Source of the DNA: an uncultured Aquincola sp.
GTDB taxonomy: Bacteria > Pseudomonadota > Gammaproteobacteria > Burkholderiales > Burkholderiaceae
DNA length: 12,680 nt
Assembly: GCA_937883885.1 (NCBI GenBank)
Contig: CAKZXL010000737.1
Span: 1 to 12,680, forward strand
Direction: 5' to 3'
Made by a program: the position numbers and the translations under genes. Under the pieces are notes generated by a model, which searched no databases, was not told the origin of the DNA, and was given only the letters and a program-made list of their open reading frames with translations. Shown here piece after piece: positions 1 to 7,740 of this stretch. How positions within the stretch are numbered: the first letter of the stretch is position 1; each line of letters starts with the position of its first letter.

Positions 1-746
1 CTCTCACGTGCCGCGCGCCGCTCGCGCTCGCAAGCCATGCGAGCGATGAAGCCGTTGACGGTCTCCTCGTGCGCGTCGCTGGGACCATCATCGTCCGGGT
101 GGCCACCGCTACGCAGGCTGGATTCGGCGCGTCGCCAGCCTTCGAGGTAGCGCTCGGTGCACTCACCGGGGTCCATCTCCTTGACCTGCGCGGCATCGAT
201 CATCCAGCTGATGCGCTCGGCCGGTCCGGTGACCTGGCCGTCCACGAATGCCTTCTGAAAGACACGGCCGCGACCATCGAAGCCGGGCTGGAAGTCCACG
301 CCCTTGATAGAGACGTCCGGAATCCAGGTCCCGACGTTCAGTCCTTCCGTGCTGAAGAACTGGTACGCGAACACCCGCGCATCCTGCCCCGGGTACCTGT
401 CGCTCTTCGGGTAGCGCTCGATGAGGGCATGGTCAGCCAGGCGGAGGCCCTGCGGCAGGTTGTCGACCATGTGCCGGACGGCGTCCTTGAGGCTCCATTG
501 GGACACGGGCCTGTGCACCGGCTTGCGCGACACCGTGGTCATGACCTCGGCCCCCTCGGGAGCATCGTCACCAGCCAGGCGCACGAAGAATCGGACGCCT
601 CCAGGTTCCTGCCGGCCATCGGGCCCTGTCGGCTTCTCGATGCGGCGATAGACGACGGCGTGCGACTCGGGGTTGCGGCAGGCGAGGTCTTCGGCTTGCC
701 GCAACGCGTCCCTCTGGGCGATGTCGGCTTGGGTCACGTTGCTCAT
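1..746 (-). CDS. Hypothetical protein, N-terminal 248 residues (runs off left edge)
   Basis: An uninterrupted minus-strand frame runs from an ATG at 746-744 to the window edge without a stop. Codon third positions are overwhelmingly G or C, as expected for a real gene here, while the overlapping plus-strand frame reads as low-complexity shadow. The protein starts MSNVTQADIAQRDALRQAED, is hydrophilic, and has no signal peptide or membrane segment. A Trp/Phe-rich middle (residues about 125-165, with FAYQFFSTEGLNVGTWIPD) looks like a folded domain. The visible C-terminal end is charged (RERRAARE). I do not recognise a family. No good Shine-Dalgarno sits just before the ATG; a GGAGA lies about 25 nt upstream, and a weak CTGAAA-16-TACAAA promoter would give an almost leaderless message. 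It is divergent from the RecG-like gene, sharing a 159-bp spacer. Confidence 0.75.
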   Translation of the reverse strand, partial: MSNVTQADIAQRDALRQAEDLACRNPESHAVVYRRIEKPTGPDGRQEPGGVRFFVRLAGDDAPEGAEVMTTVSRKPVHRPVSQWSLKDAVRHMVDNLPQGLRLADHALIERYPKSDRYPGQDARVFAYQFFSTEGLNVGTWIPDVSIKGVDFQPGFDGRGRVFQKAFVDGQVTGPAERISWMIDAAQVKEMDPGECTERYLEGWRRAESSLRSGGHPDDDGPSDAHEETVNGFIARMACERERRAARE

Positions 747-820
747 GCTGTGCGCATTTTGTAGATGGCATCTCCATCGTTTCAGGCCACCGCGAGCGCG
801 ATGGTCCCGACGACTGCGAC

Positions 821-849
821 TAGACAAATACTCGCGTAGGTGATATTCT
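821..849 (+). promoter_or_regulatory. Candidate sigma70 promoter of the RecG-like gene
   Basis: TAGACA at 821-826, a 17-nt spacer and TATTCT at 844-849 match the -35/-10 pattern at 5/6 and 4/6 positions. Transcription would begin near 856. That argues against a start at the GTG at 840 and for the ATG at 906. The -10 region (GCGTAGGTGATATTCTCTAC) resembles that of the promoter at 3108-3136. Confidence 0.5.
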
Positions 850-905
850 CTACACGATTATTGTGCAACCGTCAAGGCGCCGCAGCGGCGCGCACCACCG
901 CCATC

Positions 906-3032
906 ATGACACTGCCCGCCGCCTCGAAGCCTGCTGAAGCCCGCCCGGTTGCGCGCGCGAGCTTCTTCAAGCCGCGGCCGGCCGGCGAGTCCGGTGAATC
1001 GACGCTGCCGGCAGGCCGCGCTCCGGCGCCCGCACCTACTCCAGCCCGGGTGGCGTCCAAGCCTACCGCCAAGCCCACGCCTAAGCCGCAGCGTCCGGCA
1101 GATCCCGAGTCCGACTTCGGGGATGAGCTGGGTCGGTTGAAGCGACTGGGCTTCTCGACGCTGGCCGAATGCCTGATGTCGATTCCCAAGGCCTACCACG
1201 ACTACACACGGCCGATTGCCAGGGTGCTTCCTGAGTACGAGGAGGAGCTGCAATACCTGGTGTTGCGCGCGGGCGAGAAGACCCTGTACAGCGGCAGGCA
1301 GAAGACCGAATACTGGAAGGCCGCCACCCGAATCGAAGTGGCTTGCCGCGACGCGCGCGGCACCTTGGTCACTGCGGTCTCTTTCGGCAATGTGTGGCCA
1401 TGGAAGGATGTTCAGGAAGGCGACGTGCTGCACCTGCACGGCTTCCTGACCCGCTTTGCCGGCAAGCTCAAGCTGCAGAACCCGCACCCCGTGTCGCCGC
1501 GCGCGCGCGGCAAGGTCGTTGCGCAATACGCCGGCAAGCCAGGTCAGGTGAGCGGCGAGGCCCTCGCGGAGGGCATCTCGCGCGCCATCCATCGGCTGGA
1601 CGATGCTGAGGTTCTCCTGCTAGCCCAGGCAGGCCTGCGCGACACCGAGTTCACCGAATTGACGGGTGTGAAGAGCGCACAGACACTCCTGCGCCTGCTG
1701 CACTATCCCCGGGATGTCGCCCAGGGCGAGCGCGCGATGGCCCTGGCGCGCAAGCTGTCTGCCGAGACCGTCGTGCGGCGCGCCGCGATCGCGAAGACCC
1801 GGCCGCCAGCACCGGGCTCCGCGATCACCATCAGCAAGCAGCTGGTCGAAGAACTCATCGCCGAGTTGCCCTGGCCCATCACCCAGGACCAGCGCGTGGC
1901 CATCGACGAAATCGTCCACGACCTGCGCTCCGCTTACGCGATGAACCGGCTGCTTTCCGGCGACGTGGGCACCGGCAAGTCCGTCACCTTCATGGTGCCG
2001 GCTGCTGCGGCCTACTCGGCTGGCGCGGAGGTGGCCATCCTGGTACCCAGCCAGCTGCTCGTGACTCAGTTGGCGAACGACCTGCGGACGCTCTTTCCTG
2101 GCCTGCCGGTCTGCGAAGTGGTCTCAGGCGGCAAGATCGAAGAAGGTGTCGTCGTCGGAACGACGGCGTTGCTGAGCGCCGCCAAGAAGGCGAAAAAGAA
2201 GTTCAACTTCGTCATCACCGATGAGCAGCACAAGTTTTCCGTCGAGCAGAAATCCGCCCTAGCTCACCGCGCGACCAACGTGCTCGAAGCAACCGCCACG
2301 GCGATCCCTCGCACGCTCGCGCTCGTGAACTTCGGCGGCATGGACGTTTCGGTGTTGCGCGAGTGCCCGGTCAAGAAGACCATCACCACGCGCATCATCA
2401 CTCAGGAGGCGCGACCAAAGGTCGACACCTTCATCTCCGAGCTTGTCGCGCGGAAGGGCCAGGTCGCCGTCATCTACCCCCTTGTGGATTCCTATGGCGC
2501 CTCCGTGGTGACCGAGGGTCTGGAGAGTGTGGTTGCGGCCGGCACACGCTGGGAGCGCAAGTTCCCGGGTCGCGTCGGCGTGCTGCACGGCAAGCTGGAG
2601 CCCGAGCAGAAGAAGGCAGTCATCGAGGGGATGGGGGCTGGCAAGTACGACATCTTGGTATCGAGCCTGGTCATCGAGGTTGGGGTGACGCTGCCGAGCC
2701 TGAAAGCCATCGTCATCAACCACCCCGAGCGTTTTGGCCTGGCGCAGTTGCACCAGCTGCGCGGTCGCGTCGCGCGCAAGGGCGGCCAAGGGCACATGTT
2801 CCTCTTGGCCGACGATGACATCGAAGAGGACGCAGTCGAGCGTCTGCGCCTGCTTGAGCGGTGCAACGACGGCTTTTCTCTGGCGGAGGCTGACATGGAC
2901 ATGCGTGGTTTCGGCGACGTCACCGACGACAGCTCGTCCCAGACCGGTACCGCGAGAACGCTGTTCCACAACGCACGGCTGACGCATCAAGAAGTTGCCG
3001 CGACGGCCAAGCGGCTGGGCGTGACCATCTGA
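906..3032 (+). CDS. RecG-like superfamily 2 DNA helicase
   Basis: 708 residues from ATG 906. The family remodels branched DNA such as stalled forks and D-loops in the cytoplasm, using ATP. Visible features: a Pro/Ala-rich basic segment (1-68); a helix-hairpin-like stretch (78-103, with SIPKAYHDYTRP as in RecG 'PxxYxDxx'); a wedge/OB-like region (about 105-220); a Q-motif-like TQDQRVAIDEI just before Walker A GDVGTGKS (352-359); DEQH box (439-442); motif III ATATAIPRT (462-470); VIEVGVTLP (589-597); and motif VI QLRGRVAR (617-624). RecG of E. coli is 693 residues with GDVGSGKT, DEQHRFGV and TATPIPRT, so this is a diverged copy, probably element-encoded rather than housekeeping (inference). The frame extends up to GTG 840, but the promoter makes 906 more likely; TTG 861 is possible. 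No strong Shine-Dalgarno precedes 906, so the exact start is uncertain. Confidence 0.88.
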   Translation: MTLPAASKPAEARPVARASFFKPRPAGESGESTLPAGRAPAPAPTPARVASKPTAKPTPKPQRPADPESDFGDELGRLKRLGFSTLAECLMSIPKAYHDYTRPIARVLPEYEEELQYLVLRAGEKTLYSGRQKTEYWKAATRIEVACRDARGTLVTAVSFGNVWPWKDVQEGDVLHLHGFLTRFAGKLKLQNPHPVSPRARGKVVAQYAGKPGQVSGEALAEGISRAIHRLDDAEVLLLAQAGLRDTEFTELTGVKSAQTLLRLLHYPRDVAQGERAMALARKLSAETVVRRAAIAKTRPPAPGSAITISKQLVEELIAELPWPITQDQRVAIDEIVHDLRSAYAMNRLLSGDVGTGKSVTFMVPAAAAYSAGAEVAILVPSQLLVTQLANDLRTLFPGLPVCEVVSGGKIEEGVVVGTTALLSAAKKAKKKFNFVITDEQHKFSVEQKSALAHRATNVLEATATAIPRTLALVNFGGMDVSVLRECPVKKTITTRIITQEARPKVDTFISELVARKGQVAVIYPLVDSYGASVVTEGLESVVAAGTRWERKFPGRVGVLHGKLEPEQKKAVIEGMGAGKYDILVSSLVIEVGVTLPSLKAIVINHPERFGLAQLHQLRGRVARKGGQGHMFLLADDDIEEDAVERLRLLERCNDGFSLAEADMDMRGFGDVTDDSSSQTGTARTLFHNARLTHQEVAATAKRLGVTI

Positions 3033-3087
3033 GCAGCAGCAGTCAAGGTCATATTGCACAGCGTCGGCGATGCATCACCGGCCGCAC

Positions 3088-3107
3088 GGCGCTTGCCAGC
3101 GGGCGCC
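3088..3107 (+). other. GC-rich inverted repeat between helicase and next gene
   Basis: GGCGC at 3088-3092 pairs with GCGCC at 3103-3107 over a 10-nt loop. It is followed by only TTGTAA, so it is at best a weak terminator. The same TTGTAA serves as the -35 of the next promoter. No better terminator was seen after 3032, so read-through from the helicase gene is possible. Confidence 0.3.
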
Positions 3108-3136
3108 TTGTAACTCGCTGCGCAAGCGTATATAGT
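3108..3136 (+). promoter_or_regulatory. Candidate sigma70 promoter of the secreted repeat protein
   Basis: TTGTAA (3108-3113), a 17-nt spacer and TATAGT (3131-3136; 5/6 to consensus). A small palindrome CTACGTGTAG lies at the predicted start of transcription (about 3142-3151). The stretch GCGTATATAGTATCTTCTAC closely parallels the helicase promoter, including TCTAC just downstream of the -10. Confidence 0.55.
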
Positions 3137-3177
3137 ATCTTCTACGTGTAGCCATTGTGGCTGAATCGGACTAGGCA

Positions 3178-4527
3178 ATGCGACTTCGACACTTCCTCGC
3201 TGCGGTGCTGACAATCTTCAGCCTCGCATTCACATTCGCGGTACCAGCCGGCGCCCAGACGCGGGATTCGACCCAAGTCGGTGGTGCCAGTCTGCTGACG
3301 CCGTCGTACTGCCAGAACCTTGCGGGCACTTGGTACGCCTCAGGCCAGGTGCCTGGCGGCTACTACAAGCAGCCTTCGGCGCCTTACGAGTGCCGGCCCA
3401 TCCCTGCCTGCCCCGGCAACCAATACTTCAACACGGGCGCCGAGTCGTGCCAGTGTCCCGCAGGCACGGCGTGGGACAGCGCATACGGCACCTGCCACGC
3501 ACCTTGCGGCGGTGGCACGGCCTGGAACGGCGCCAGCTGCGCCAGCATTTGCCCAGCGGGGACCGCCTGGAACGGCTCATCATGTGCAAGCATCTGCGCG
3601 GCCGGCACCGCCTGGAATGGCTCGTCGTGCGCCAGCATCTGCACCGCGGGCACACAGTGGAATGGCAGCAGCTGCGCGAGCATCTGCAATGGCGGCCAAG
3701 TTTGGAACGGCAGCAGCTGCGCTTGCCCAAGCGGTCAGACCTGGAACGGCAGTGCCTGCGGCGCAACACCCGGCTTCTCGTCGCTGGCCATCAGCCCGAC
3801 CGCCACGACCGTGGGTAGCGGCCACACTGTTTCGTGGACCACCTTCGGCTCGGGTCCGGTCTCGACTTCGCTCGCATGCAGCGGTGCCAACCCATCGAAC
3901 AACACCCTCTCGCCGTCCAACAGCGGCAGCGGGGGATTGGCCGCCAACGTCCCAGGCACCACCAACTGCATCGCCTACGCGAGCAACCCCTGGGGATCGG
4001 TCAGCTACGCAGCGCCCGCACTGACTGCAGCGTGCCCGGCAGGCACCAGCTGGTCCGGCACCGCCTGCCAGGTGGCGGCGACGCCTGCTTCCATGAACGG
4101 CAAGACGCTGACGGTCAACTTCTACCAGCTCAATGTCATCAAGGTAACGGGCAATGGCTCTACGGTAACTGCGGTCGTGAACCGCTCCGGAATGAGCGGC
4201 GGTGGCTCGTGCAGCGTGCCTCAGTCCGGCGGAACCTGTTTCGCGACCACTGTCGCCGGAAGCACGAATTCGCGTGACGCCTATAACCAGGGTGTGAACG
4301 GCTTCGGTGGTGGTGGTCAGGGTGGCCGCAGTATGGTCATGCAGGTCGGCGCGGACGGTTCGTTGTCCTTCTGGGGCGCGTGGCAGGGCGCCTACACGGG
4401 CGGTAACGCATGCGCGAACTGGAACAACTCGGCAGGCGGCCTGACTTCCGCTCAAGTGAAAGCACTTCCCGCCAGCTCAACCATCAACCTCACCCAGCAG
4501 TTCGGCAACACCAACGGCTGCTCCTGA
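3178..4527 (+). CDS. Secreted cysteine-rich tandem-repeat protein with Ig-like segment
   Basis: 449 residues. Residues 1-26 form a classic Sec signal peptide: RLRH, a hydrophobic core (LAAVLTIFSLAFTFAV), then PAGA before Q27. The mature N-terminus (to about 110) has several Cys pairs. Residues 111-170 are four near-perfect 15-residue units of form xAGTAWNGSSCASIC, followed by two degenerate units to 195. Residues about 200-283 resemble a bacterial Ig-like beta domain (SPTATTVGSGHTVSW and a Cys234/Cys264 pair). One more repeat-like CPAGTSWSGTACQ (286-298) leads into a Gly/Ser/Asn-rich C-terminal domain with four further Cys. It has no transmembrane helix after the signal and no LPXTG, so it should be exported to the periplasm or outside. 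Paired Cys suggest disulfides. The role is not recognised; adhesion or a surface/conjugation-related function is only a guess. It has its own promoter upstream and a terminator 20 nt downstream, so it is monocistronic. Confidence 0.87.
   Translation: MRLRHFLAAVLTIFSLAFTFAVPAGAQTRDSTQVGGASLLTPSYCQNLAGTWYASGQVPGGYYKQPSAPYECRPIPACPGNQYFNTGAESCQCPAGTAWDSAYGTCHAPCGGGTAWNGASCASICPAGTAWNGSSCASICAAGTAWNGSSCASICTAGTQWNGSSCASICNGGQVWNGSSCACPSGQTWNGSACGATPGFSSLAISPTATTVGSGHTVSWTTFGSGPVSTSLACSGANPSNNTLSPSNSGSGGLAANVPGTTNCIAYASNPWGSVSYAAPALTAACPAGTSWSGTACQVAATPASMNGKTLTVNFYQLNVIKVTGNGSTVTAVVNRSGMSGGGSCSVPQSGGTCFATTVAGSTNSRDAYNQGVNGFGGGGQGGRSMVMQVGADGSLSFWGAWQGAYTGGNACANWNNSAGGLTSAQVKALPASSTINLTQQFGNTNGCS
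3508..3762 (+). repeat. 45-bp coding tandem repeat (15-residue Cys-Trp units)
   Basis: Units begin at 3508, 3553, 3598, 3643 and 3688, with a partial degenerate unit to 3762. Each encodes G-T-x-W-N-G-x-S-C-A-S-I-C with small changes. The DNA is less conserved than the protein: the Ser-Ser pair is written TCATCA, TCGTCG and AGCAGC in successive units. The copies are therefore not recent slippage products and look selected at protein level. Confidence 0.85.
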
Positions 4528-4547
4528 CGACCAGACCACGTCGACAC

Positions 4548-4571
4548 AAAGGGCCCCTCGGGGCCCTTTTT
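4548..4571 (+). terminator. Intrinsic terminator after the secreted-protein gene
   Basis: AAAGGGCC/GGCCCTTT stem with a CCTCGG loop, followed by T5. It lies 20 nt after the stop of the secreted-protein gene. In the opposite direction the T run is short (TTTGTGT), but the stem may also help end the minus-strand operon that stops at 4621. The remaining gap to 4620 contains only a small GACCG/CGGTC inverted repeat. Confidence 0.85.
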
Positions 4572-4620
4572 CTATGGGCCGGTGTTTGCCGACCGCCTTC
4601 CGGTCAGACCCGCCGTAGCA

Positions 4621-5866
4621 TCAGATCGAGCGCTGACGTCTCAGTGGCGCCGGGTTCCGGCGGTCGGCGCGCCCTACGTTTTGCAGTACGCGATCCATGG
4701 CCTGGTGACGACTGCTGACTTCGTGAGCGGCTTGCCAGCGTGCCGCGTTGCCGACGAGCGACCGCATGTTGCCAGCCCTGTTTTCGTGCGGCGGCAGGTC
4801 CCCAAGGCCCAACCCGGCGTCGGCCAGTCCCAGCATGAACCCGACTGCGCTCTGGACGCCCGCTTCGGGTAGAACTCGGTCCAGCGGGCGTTGCTCGCTC
4901 AGAACGTCATCGTACAGCCAGCTCGCGGCAGCCAACCTCGTCTTGGCCAGCCCGCACTCCACCAGGCCATCGAGGACCAGCCGAGTATTCGCGCGTGCCA
5001 TCTCCGGCGAAGCGCTGGCGTCCCAGTTCGGCCGGCTCGTCGTCCACTTCACAAGAATCGCCTCGACCAGGAGGGAGGGCAGGTTGCCAACGAACGCCTC
5101 CTGCTCGACCATGCCGCTGCGCCTGAGCTCCTCCAAAAATGCCGGGCATGCCGGGGACTGCTGAAACCCCTGAACACCACGATGCCGATGAAGTCCGAAC
5201 GAGAGGGGAAGCGCCCGACGGAACATCTCGTGCTCGATGCCATTCATCTTGCGGCCGGCCGTGAGCAGGTCTTTGCCAGACTCGTCCAGTCGCCGAATTT
5301 CGAGGACAGAGGTCAAGAACGCTGGGCTGGGTGAGCCAAAGAGCATCCATGCCGCATGGAGCACCTCCCCGCTTGCAGCCACCTCCTGCCGCCCCGGCGA
5401 GCGTGTGTCGTGACCCAGCACCCAAGCATGGTCGGGCGCCTTTCGCTCGAAGTCGGCAAAACGGGATCACCAGCCGAGGATGCAGGAGCGCGGGGTGCTC
5501 GAGCAGAATGTCCGACACCACGCGTTGCGCGCGAGTCCTGGTTACATCGTCGACGCCGACTGCGTGCTCGCTGAGCAGAGCGATGGCGCATGCCAGGCGG
5601 TCCGCTGTCGAAGGCGGTCCGGCTGGCTCGCCGAGCGCCGCGGCGGCGTGCATCGGTGTAAGCGCATCCCTGTGGATGACGCCGTCGGAGCTCTCCTGGT
5701 CGATGACGCCGCGGTGGACGATGACCAAGGCATCTTCCTTCCGTCCCCAGCGCCTGGCCATGTCGGTGATGGCGGCTGTTGCGTGGACCAGCGACGGCCG
5801 CCGGCCGAGCACATTGAGCTGCTCATCTGGCAGCGCGCACCATGGAACAGGCTTCGGCTCTGGCAT
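4621..5866 (-). pseudogene. Sixth ankyrin-like paralogue, interrupted by a one-base frameshift
   Basis: ATG 5866 is preceded by GAGGTGACC, a good Shine-Dalgarno, 7 nt after the upstream gene's stop. The first frame gives MPEPKPVPWCALPDEQLNVL and continues sensibly to F136. An ankyrin repeat with the canonical TPMHAAAALGE core lies around 68-106, and HPALL at 124-128 takes the place of the family's DPSLL. At A4 (5458-5461) the original frame turns into Arg/Gly/Ala-rich shadow sequence and the good frame resumes one base later (ADFERKAPDHAW...), ending at TGA 4621-4623. Skipping one T gives a 414-residue product whose tail (PLRRQRSI) matches the basic tails of the other paralogues. Without the correction, the first frame runs on to a stop at 4907. 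It is the last gene of the operon. A sequencing indel in the homopolymer and a true inactivating mutation fit equally well. Confidence 0.7.
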
Positions 5867-5873
5867 GGTCACC

Positions 5874-6698
5874 TCACTCCACGGGCGCCATGCCGGCCTT
5901 CCGACGCGCTTGTGCCTGAGCGTCCTCGAGTGCCTTTTGGTTCTTGGCCAGACGCTCCGCTTCCTGTTGAGCTTGAAGGTCAGACTGCCGGCGCGCGAGA
6001 TCGTCGTGCTGTCTGGCGAACTCGGCCTCAAGCATCCGTGCGGTGGCCTCTAGAGCAATGAACTCCGGGAGCCCGGCATCAGCGAAGACGCGCGCGGCAG
6101 CTGCCTTCCCCCCTGTTGAAACCGCCAGAACACCTGCAGCGGTGGCGGTGCCGCTGGCGACCATGTTGCCGGCATCCACCAGGCGCGCCGAAGTCTGGTG
6201 TACGGGCTCTCCGGGCCCGAGCGCCATTGCCTTGGCGACAGCTCCCAGCACAGAGTGGTACTCGGCTGCGACGCCCATCACGTACTCGGCATAAGCGCCA
6301 GGTGACTTCTTGCCCATCGCTGCTGCTCGGCGCTGTTCGATGGTGTCCAGGATGCCTTGTGCGAGCCTGGGCTCCCCATCAACCAGGTACGCGCCAGCCT
6401 CGCGGTGCGAGCCTTGCTGCAACGGCGAGCTGGCAGACGCGGGGCGCAGGAGAGCACCTGCGGCGCCGGCGCAGAGCAGGTGGATGTTCGCGGCGAGCTC
6501 GACGGCCTTTGCGGCCTCCTGCCCGTTCTTGAGGACGGCGGTCTTGCCGCCTTTCAGGAGGTCGATCGCCGCGCTTTGGTTGCGCCTGGCCAGCACGTGG
6601 AGCTCGAGGGCTTGAGCATTGGCTTTGGCCCAGTAATCGCAGGCCTCGAAGACGTTCGAGGCCAGTTGGATTCGGGTCTTGTGCTGTTGCGGGTCCAT
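5874..6698 (-). CDS. Coiled-coil protein, phasin-like N-terminus, function unknown
   Basis: 274 residues. The ATG at 6698 was chosen because GGAG sits 5 nt upstream and it follows the previous stop by 16 nt; a frame start at 6737 would overlap that gene. The first 80 residues are amphipathic helix with the spacing of phasin-type proteins (FEACDYWAKANAQALELHVL, then AAKAVELAANIHLL). The middle (130-215) is Ala/Gly-rich helix. Residues 219-267 are a charged heptad-like coiled coil (RMLEAEF...LQAQQEAERLAKNQKALEDA). There is no signal peptide and no convincing transmembrane segment. It lacks the paralogues' DPSLL motif and ends RRKAGMAPVE, so it is not a member of that family. Its position between paralogues 5 and 6, 7 nt before the latter, argues for co-expression and perhaps a partner or scaffold role (inference). 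The phasin resemblance is weak. Confidence 0.8.
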   Translation of the reverse strand: MDPQQHKTRIQLASNVFEACDYWAKANAQALELHVLARRNQSAAIDLLKGGKTAVLKNGQEAAKAVELAANIHLLCAGAAGALLRPASASSPLQQGSHREAGAYLVDGEPRLAQGILDTIEQRRAAAMGKKSPGAYAEYVMGVAAEYHSVLGAVAKAMALGPGEPVHQTSARLVDAGNMVASGTATAAGVLAVSTGGKAAAARVFADAGLPEFIALEATARMLEAEFARQHDDLARRQSDLQAQQEAERLAKNQKALEDAQAQARRKAGMAPVE

Positions 6699-6714
6699 GT
6701 CCACTCCGGGGTCG

Positions 6715-7740
6715 TTACACCGCGCGAGCGCGGACACGCGGCGCGCTCGCGGGCATCGGCTCGGTGCTGCAGGTGCCGGCGACTAGTGATGCGGCCAGCT
6801 GCGTGTTCATCATGATTTCAATGGCCCAGCTGCGCGCTCCGGACCCGAACGCCTCATCGATTTCGGTGAAGAGCGGCTGCACGGCCTCGAACTTAGGTGC
6901 GGCACCGCGCACGACGCGGGCGTCATCCGTGCGGCAGCCGGCCGCAATCAGCGACTCGACCATCGGACGGTTCTTGGCGCGCGCGGCCGCCACCACCGGC
7001 GGACACCATGCATCGCCACCGTGCTGGTCGATATCGACACCGGCGGCCCTCAGCAACGGAACGAGCTCCGTCGCGAGGCGACTCGCCGCCGGTGAGGCGA
7101 AGGTGCGGTTCGCCAACTCCCAGGCGGCAGACGGATAGTTGACCGGGTCCTCGTTGCTGTTGAGCCAGCCGATGACCTTGGCACCGCCTTCGAGCAGCAT
7201 CTTCACGCTCAGCAGGTACTTTGCGGCGTCGTCGCCAGCACCGTTGAGCAAGGCATTGCGAAGCGACACCTGCCCTGGCGTGCCTGGCCAGACGTTCCAG
7301 TTCTCCTTCGGTTGAATCTGAACGTCAGGGGCTGCCTTGTACTTCAGCGCCATCGCAAGCAGGTCGTGACGCAGGCTCCATCTCCGGTACGACAGGAGTC
7401 CGCCTTGCAGGAAGACGTCTGAGTCATCCGGCCCAACACCGGCCTGCAGCGCCACCTCCATCAGCCTGGGAAACTCTCGCGCTGCGGCGAACATGCACCA
7501 GGTGCCGGAGGTGGGCAGGCGCCTGGCCGGCACGTCATGGTCTTGCGAGAGCACAACGACCTGCGATCCGAAGCGCGAGTCGAGGTGATCCGCCAGCAAG
7601 GACGGGTCCTTGCGCGCCAGTCCGGCCGCCCGAGCGTCTGCATCCTCGTGGGAGAACTCCTCGTTGCCGTCGAGCAGGCGATGCAAGGCCTCGTGGGCAC
7701 CTTCCCGGGCGGCGCCGGTGAGGATCTTCGGCAGCTGCAT
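6715..7740 (-). CDS. Ankyrin-like paralogue 5
   Basis: 341 residues from ATG 7740, whose A is the last base of the preceding TGA (TGATG overlap); no own Shine-Dalgarno is visible, so translation is probably coupled. The longer upstream frame is shadow. Key features: DPSLLADHLD (45-54), GTWCMFAA (79-86), AGVGPDDSDVFLQGGLLSY (100-118), LLAMALKYKAAPDV (127-140), LLEGGAKVIG (182-191), an ankyrin-like unit (about 240-270: CPPVVAAARAKNRPMVESL then IAAGC), and the basic tail PRVRARAV (334-341). With paralogue 4 it forms a subgroup sharing DPSLLxDHLD and GTWCM. No signal peptide or membrane segment. Ankyrin-type proteins usually bind other proteins; the target is not known. Confidence 0.9.
   Translation of the reverse strand: MQLPKILTGAAREGAHEALHRLLDGNEEFSHEDADARAAGLARKDPSLLADHLDSRFGSQVVVLSQDHDVPARRLPTSGTWCMFAAAREFPRLMEVALQAGVGPDDSDVFLQGGLLSYRRWSLRHDLLAMALKYKAAPDVQIQPKENWNVWPGTPGQVSLRNALLNGAGDDAAKYLLSVKMLLEGGAKVIGWLNSNEDPVNYPSAAWELANRTFASPAASRLATELVPLLRAAGVDIDQHGGDAWCPPVVAAARAKNRPMVESLIAAGCRTDDARVVRGAAPKFEAVQPLFTEIDEAFGSGARSWAIEIMMNTQLAASLVAGTCSTEPMPASAPRVRARAV

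Noticed and set aside
69..764. 231-residue plus-strand open frame
   Set aside because: It lies opposite the partial minus-strand gene, whose codon use and protein composition are far more natural; this is its antisense shadow.
765..779. GATGG-CATCT-CCATC inverted repeat
   Set aside because: Five-base arms can occur by chance and no second copy was seen near other promoters.
840..905. GTG start at 840 for the helicase
   Set aside because: It lies upstream of the predicted transcription start near 856; the ATG at 906 is preferred, though TTG 861 remains possible.
3580..4455. 291-residue minus-strand open frame opposite the secreted protein
   Set aside because: Arg/Ala-rich shadow of a gene with a signal peptide, regular repeats and proper promoter and terminator.
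4907..5457. Continuation of the first frame of paralogue 6 beyond the A4 run
   Set aside because: Residues become Arg/Gly/Ala-rich shadow, while the neighbouring frame continues the family architecture to the basic tail.
5458..5461. Programmed ribosomal frameshift
   Set aside because: The shift needed is +1 and there is no known +1 stimulus such as a rare codon or stop at the site; an indel is simpler.
5874..6698. Naming the coiled-coil gene as a phasin
   Set aside because: Only general helical pattern supports it, the length exceeds typical phasins, and no polyhydroxyalkanoate genes are nearby.
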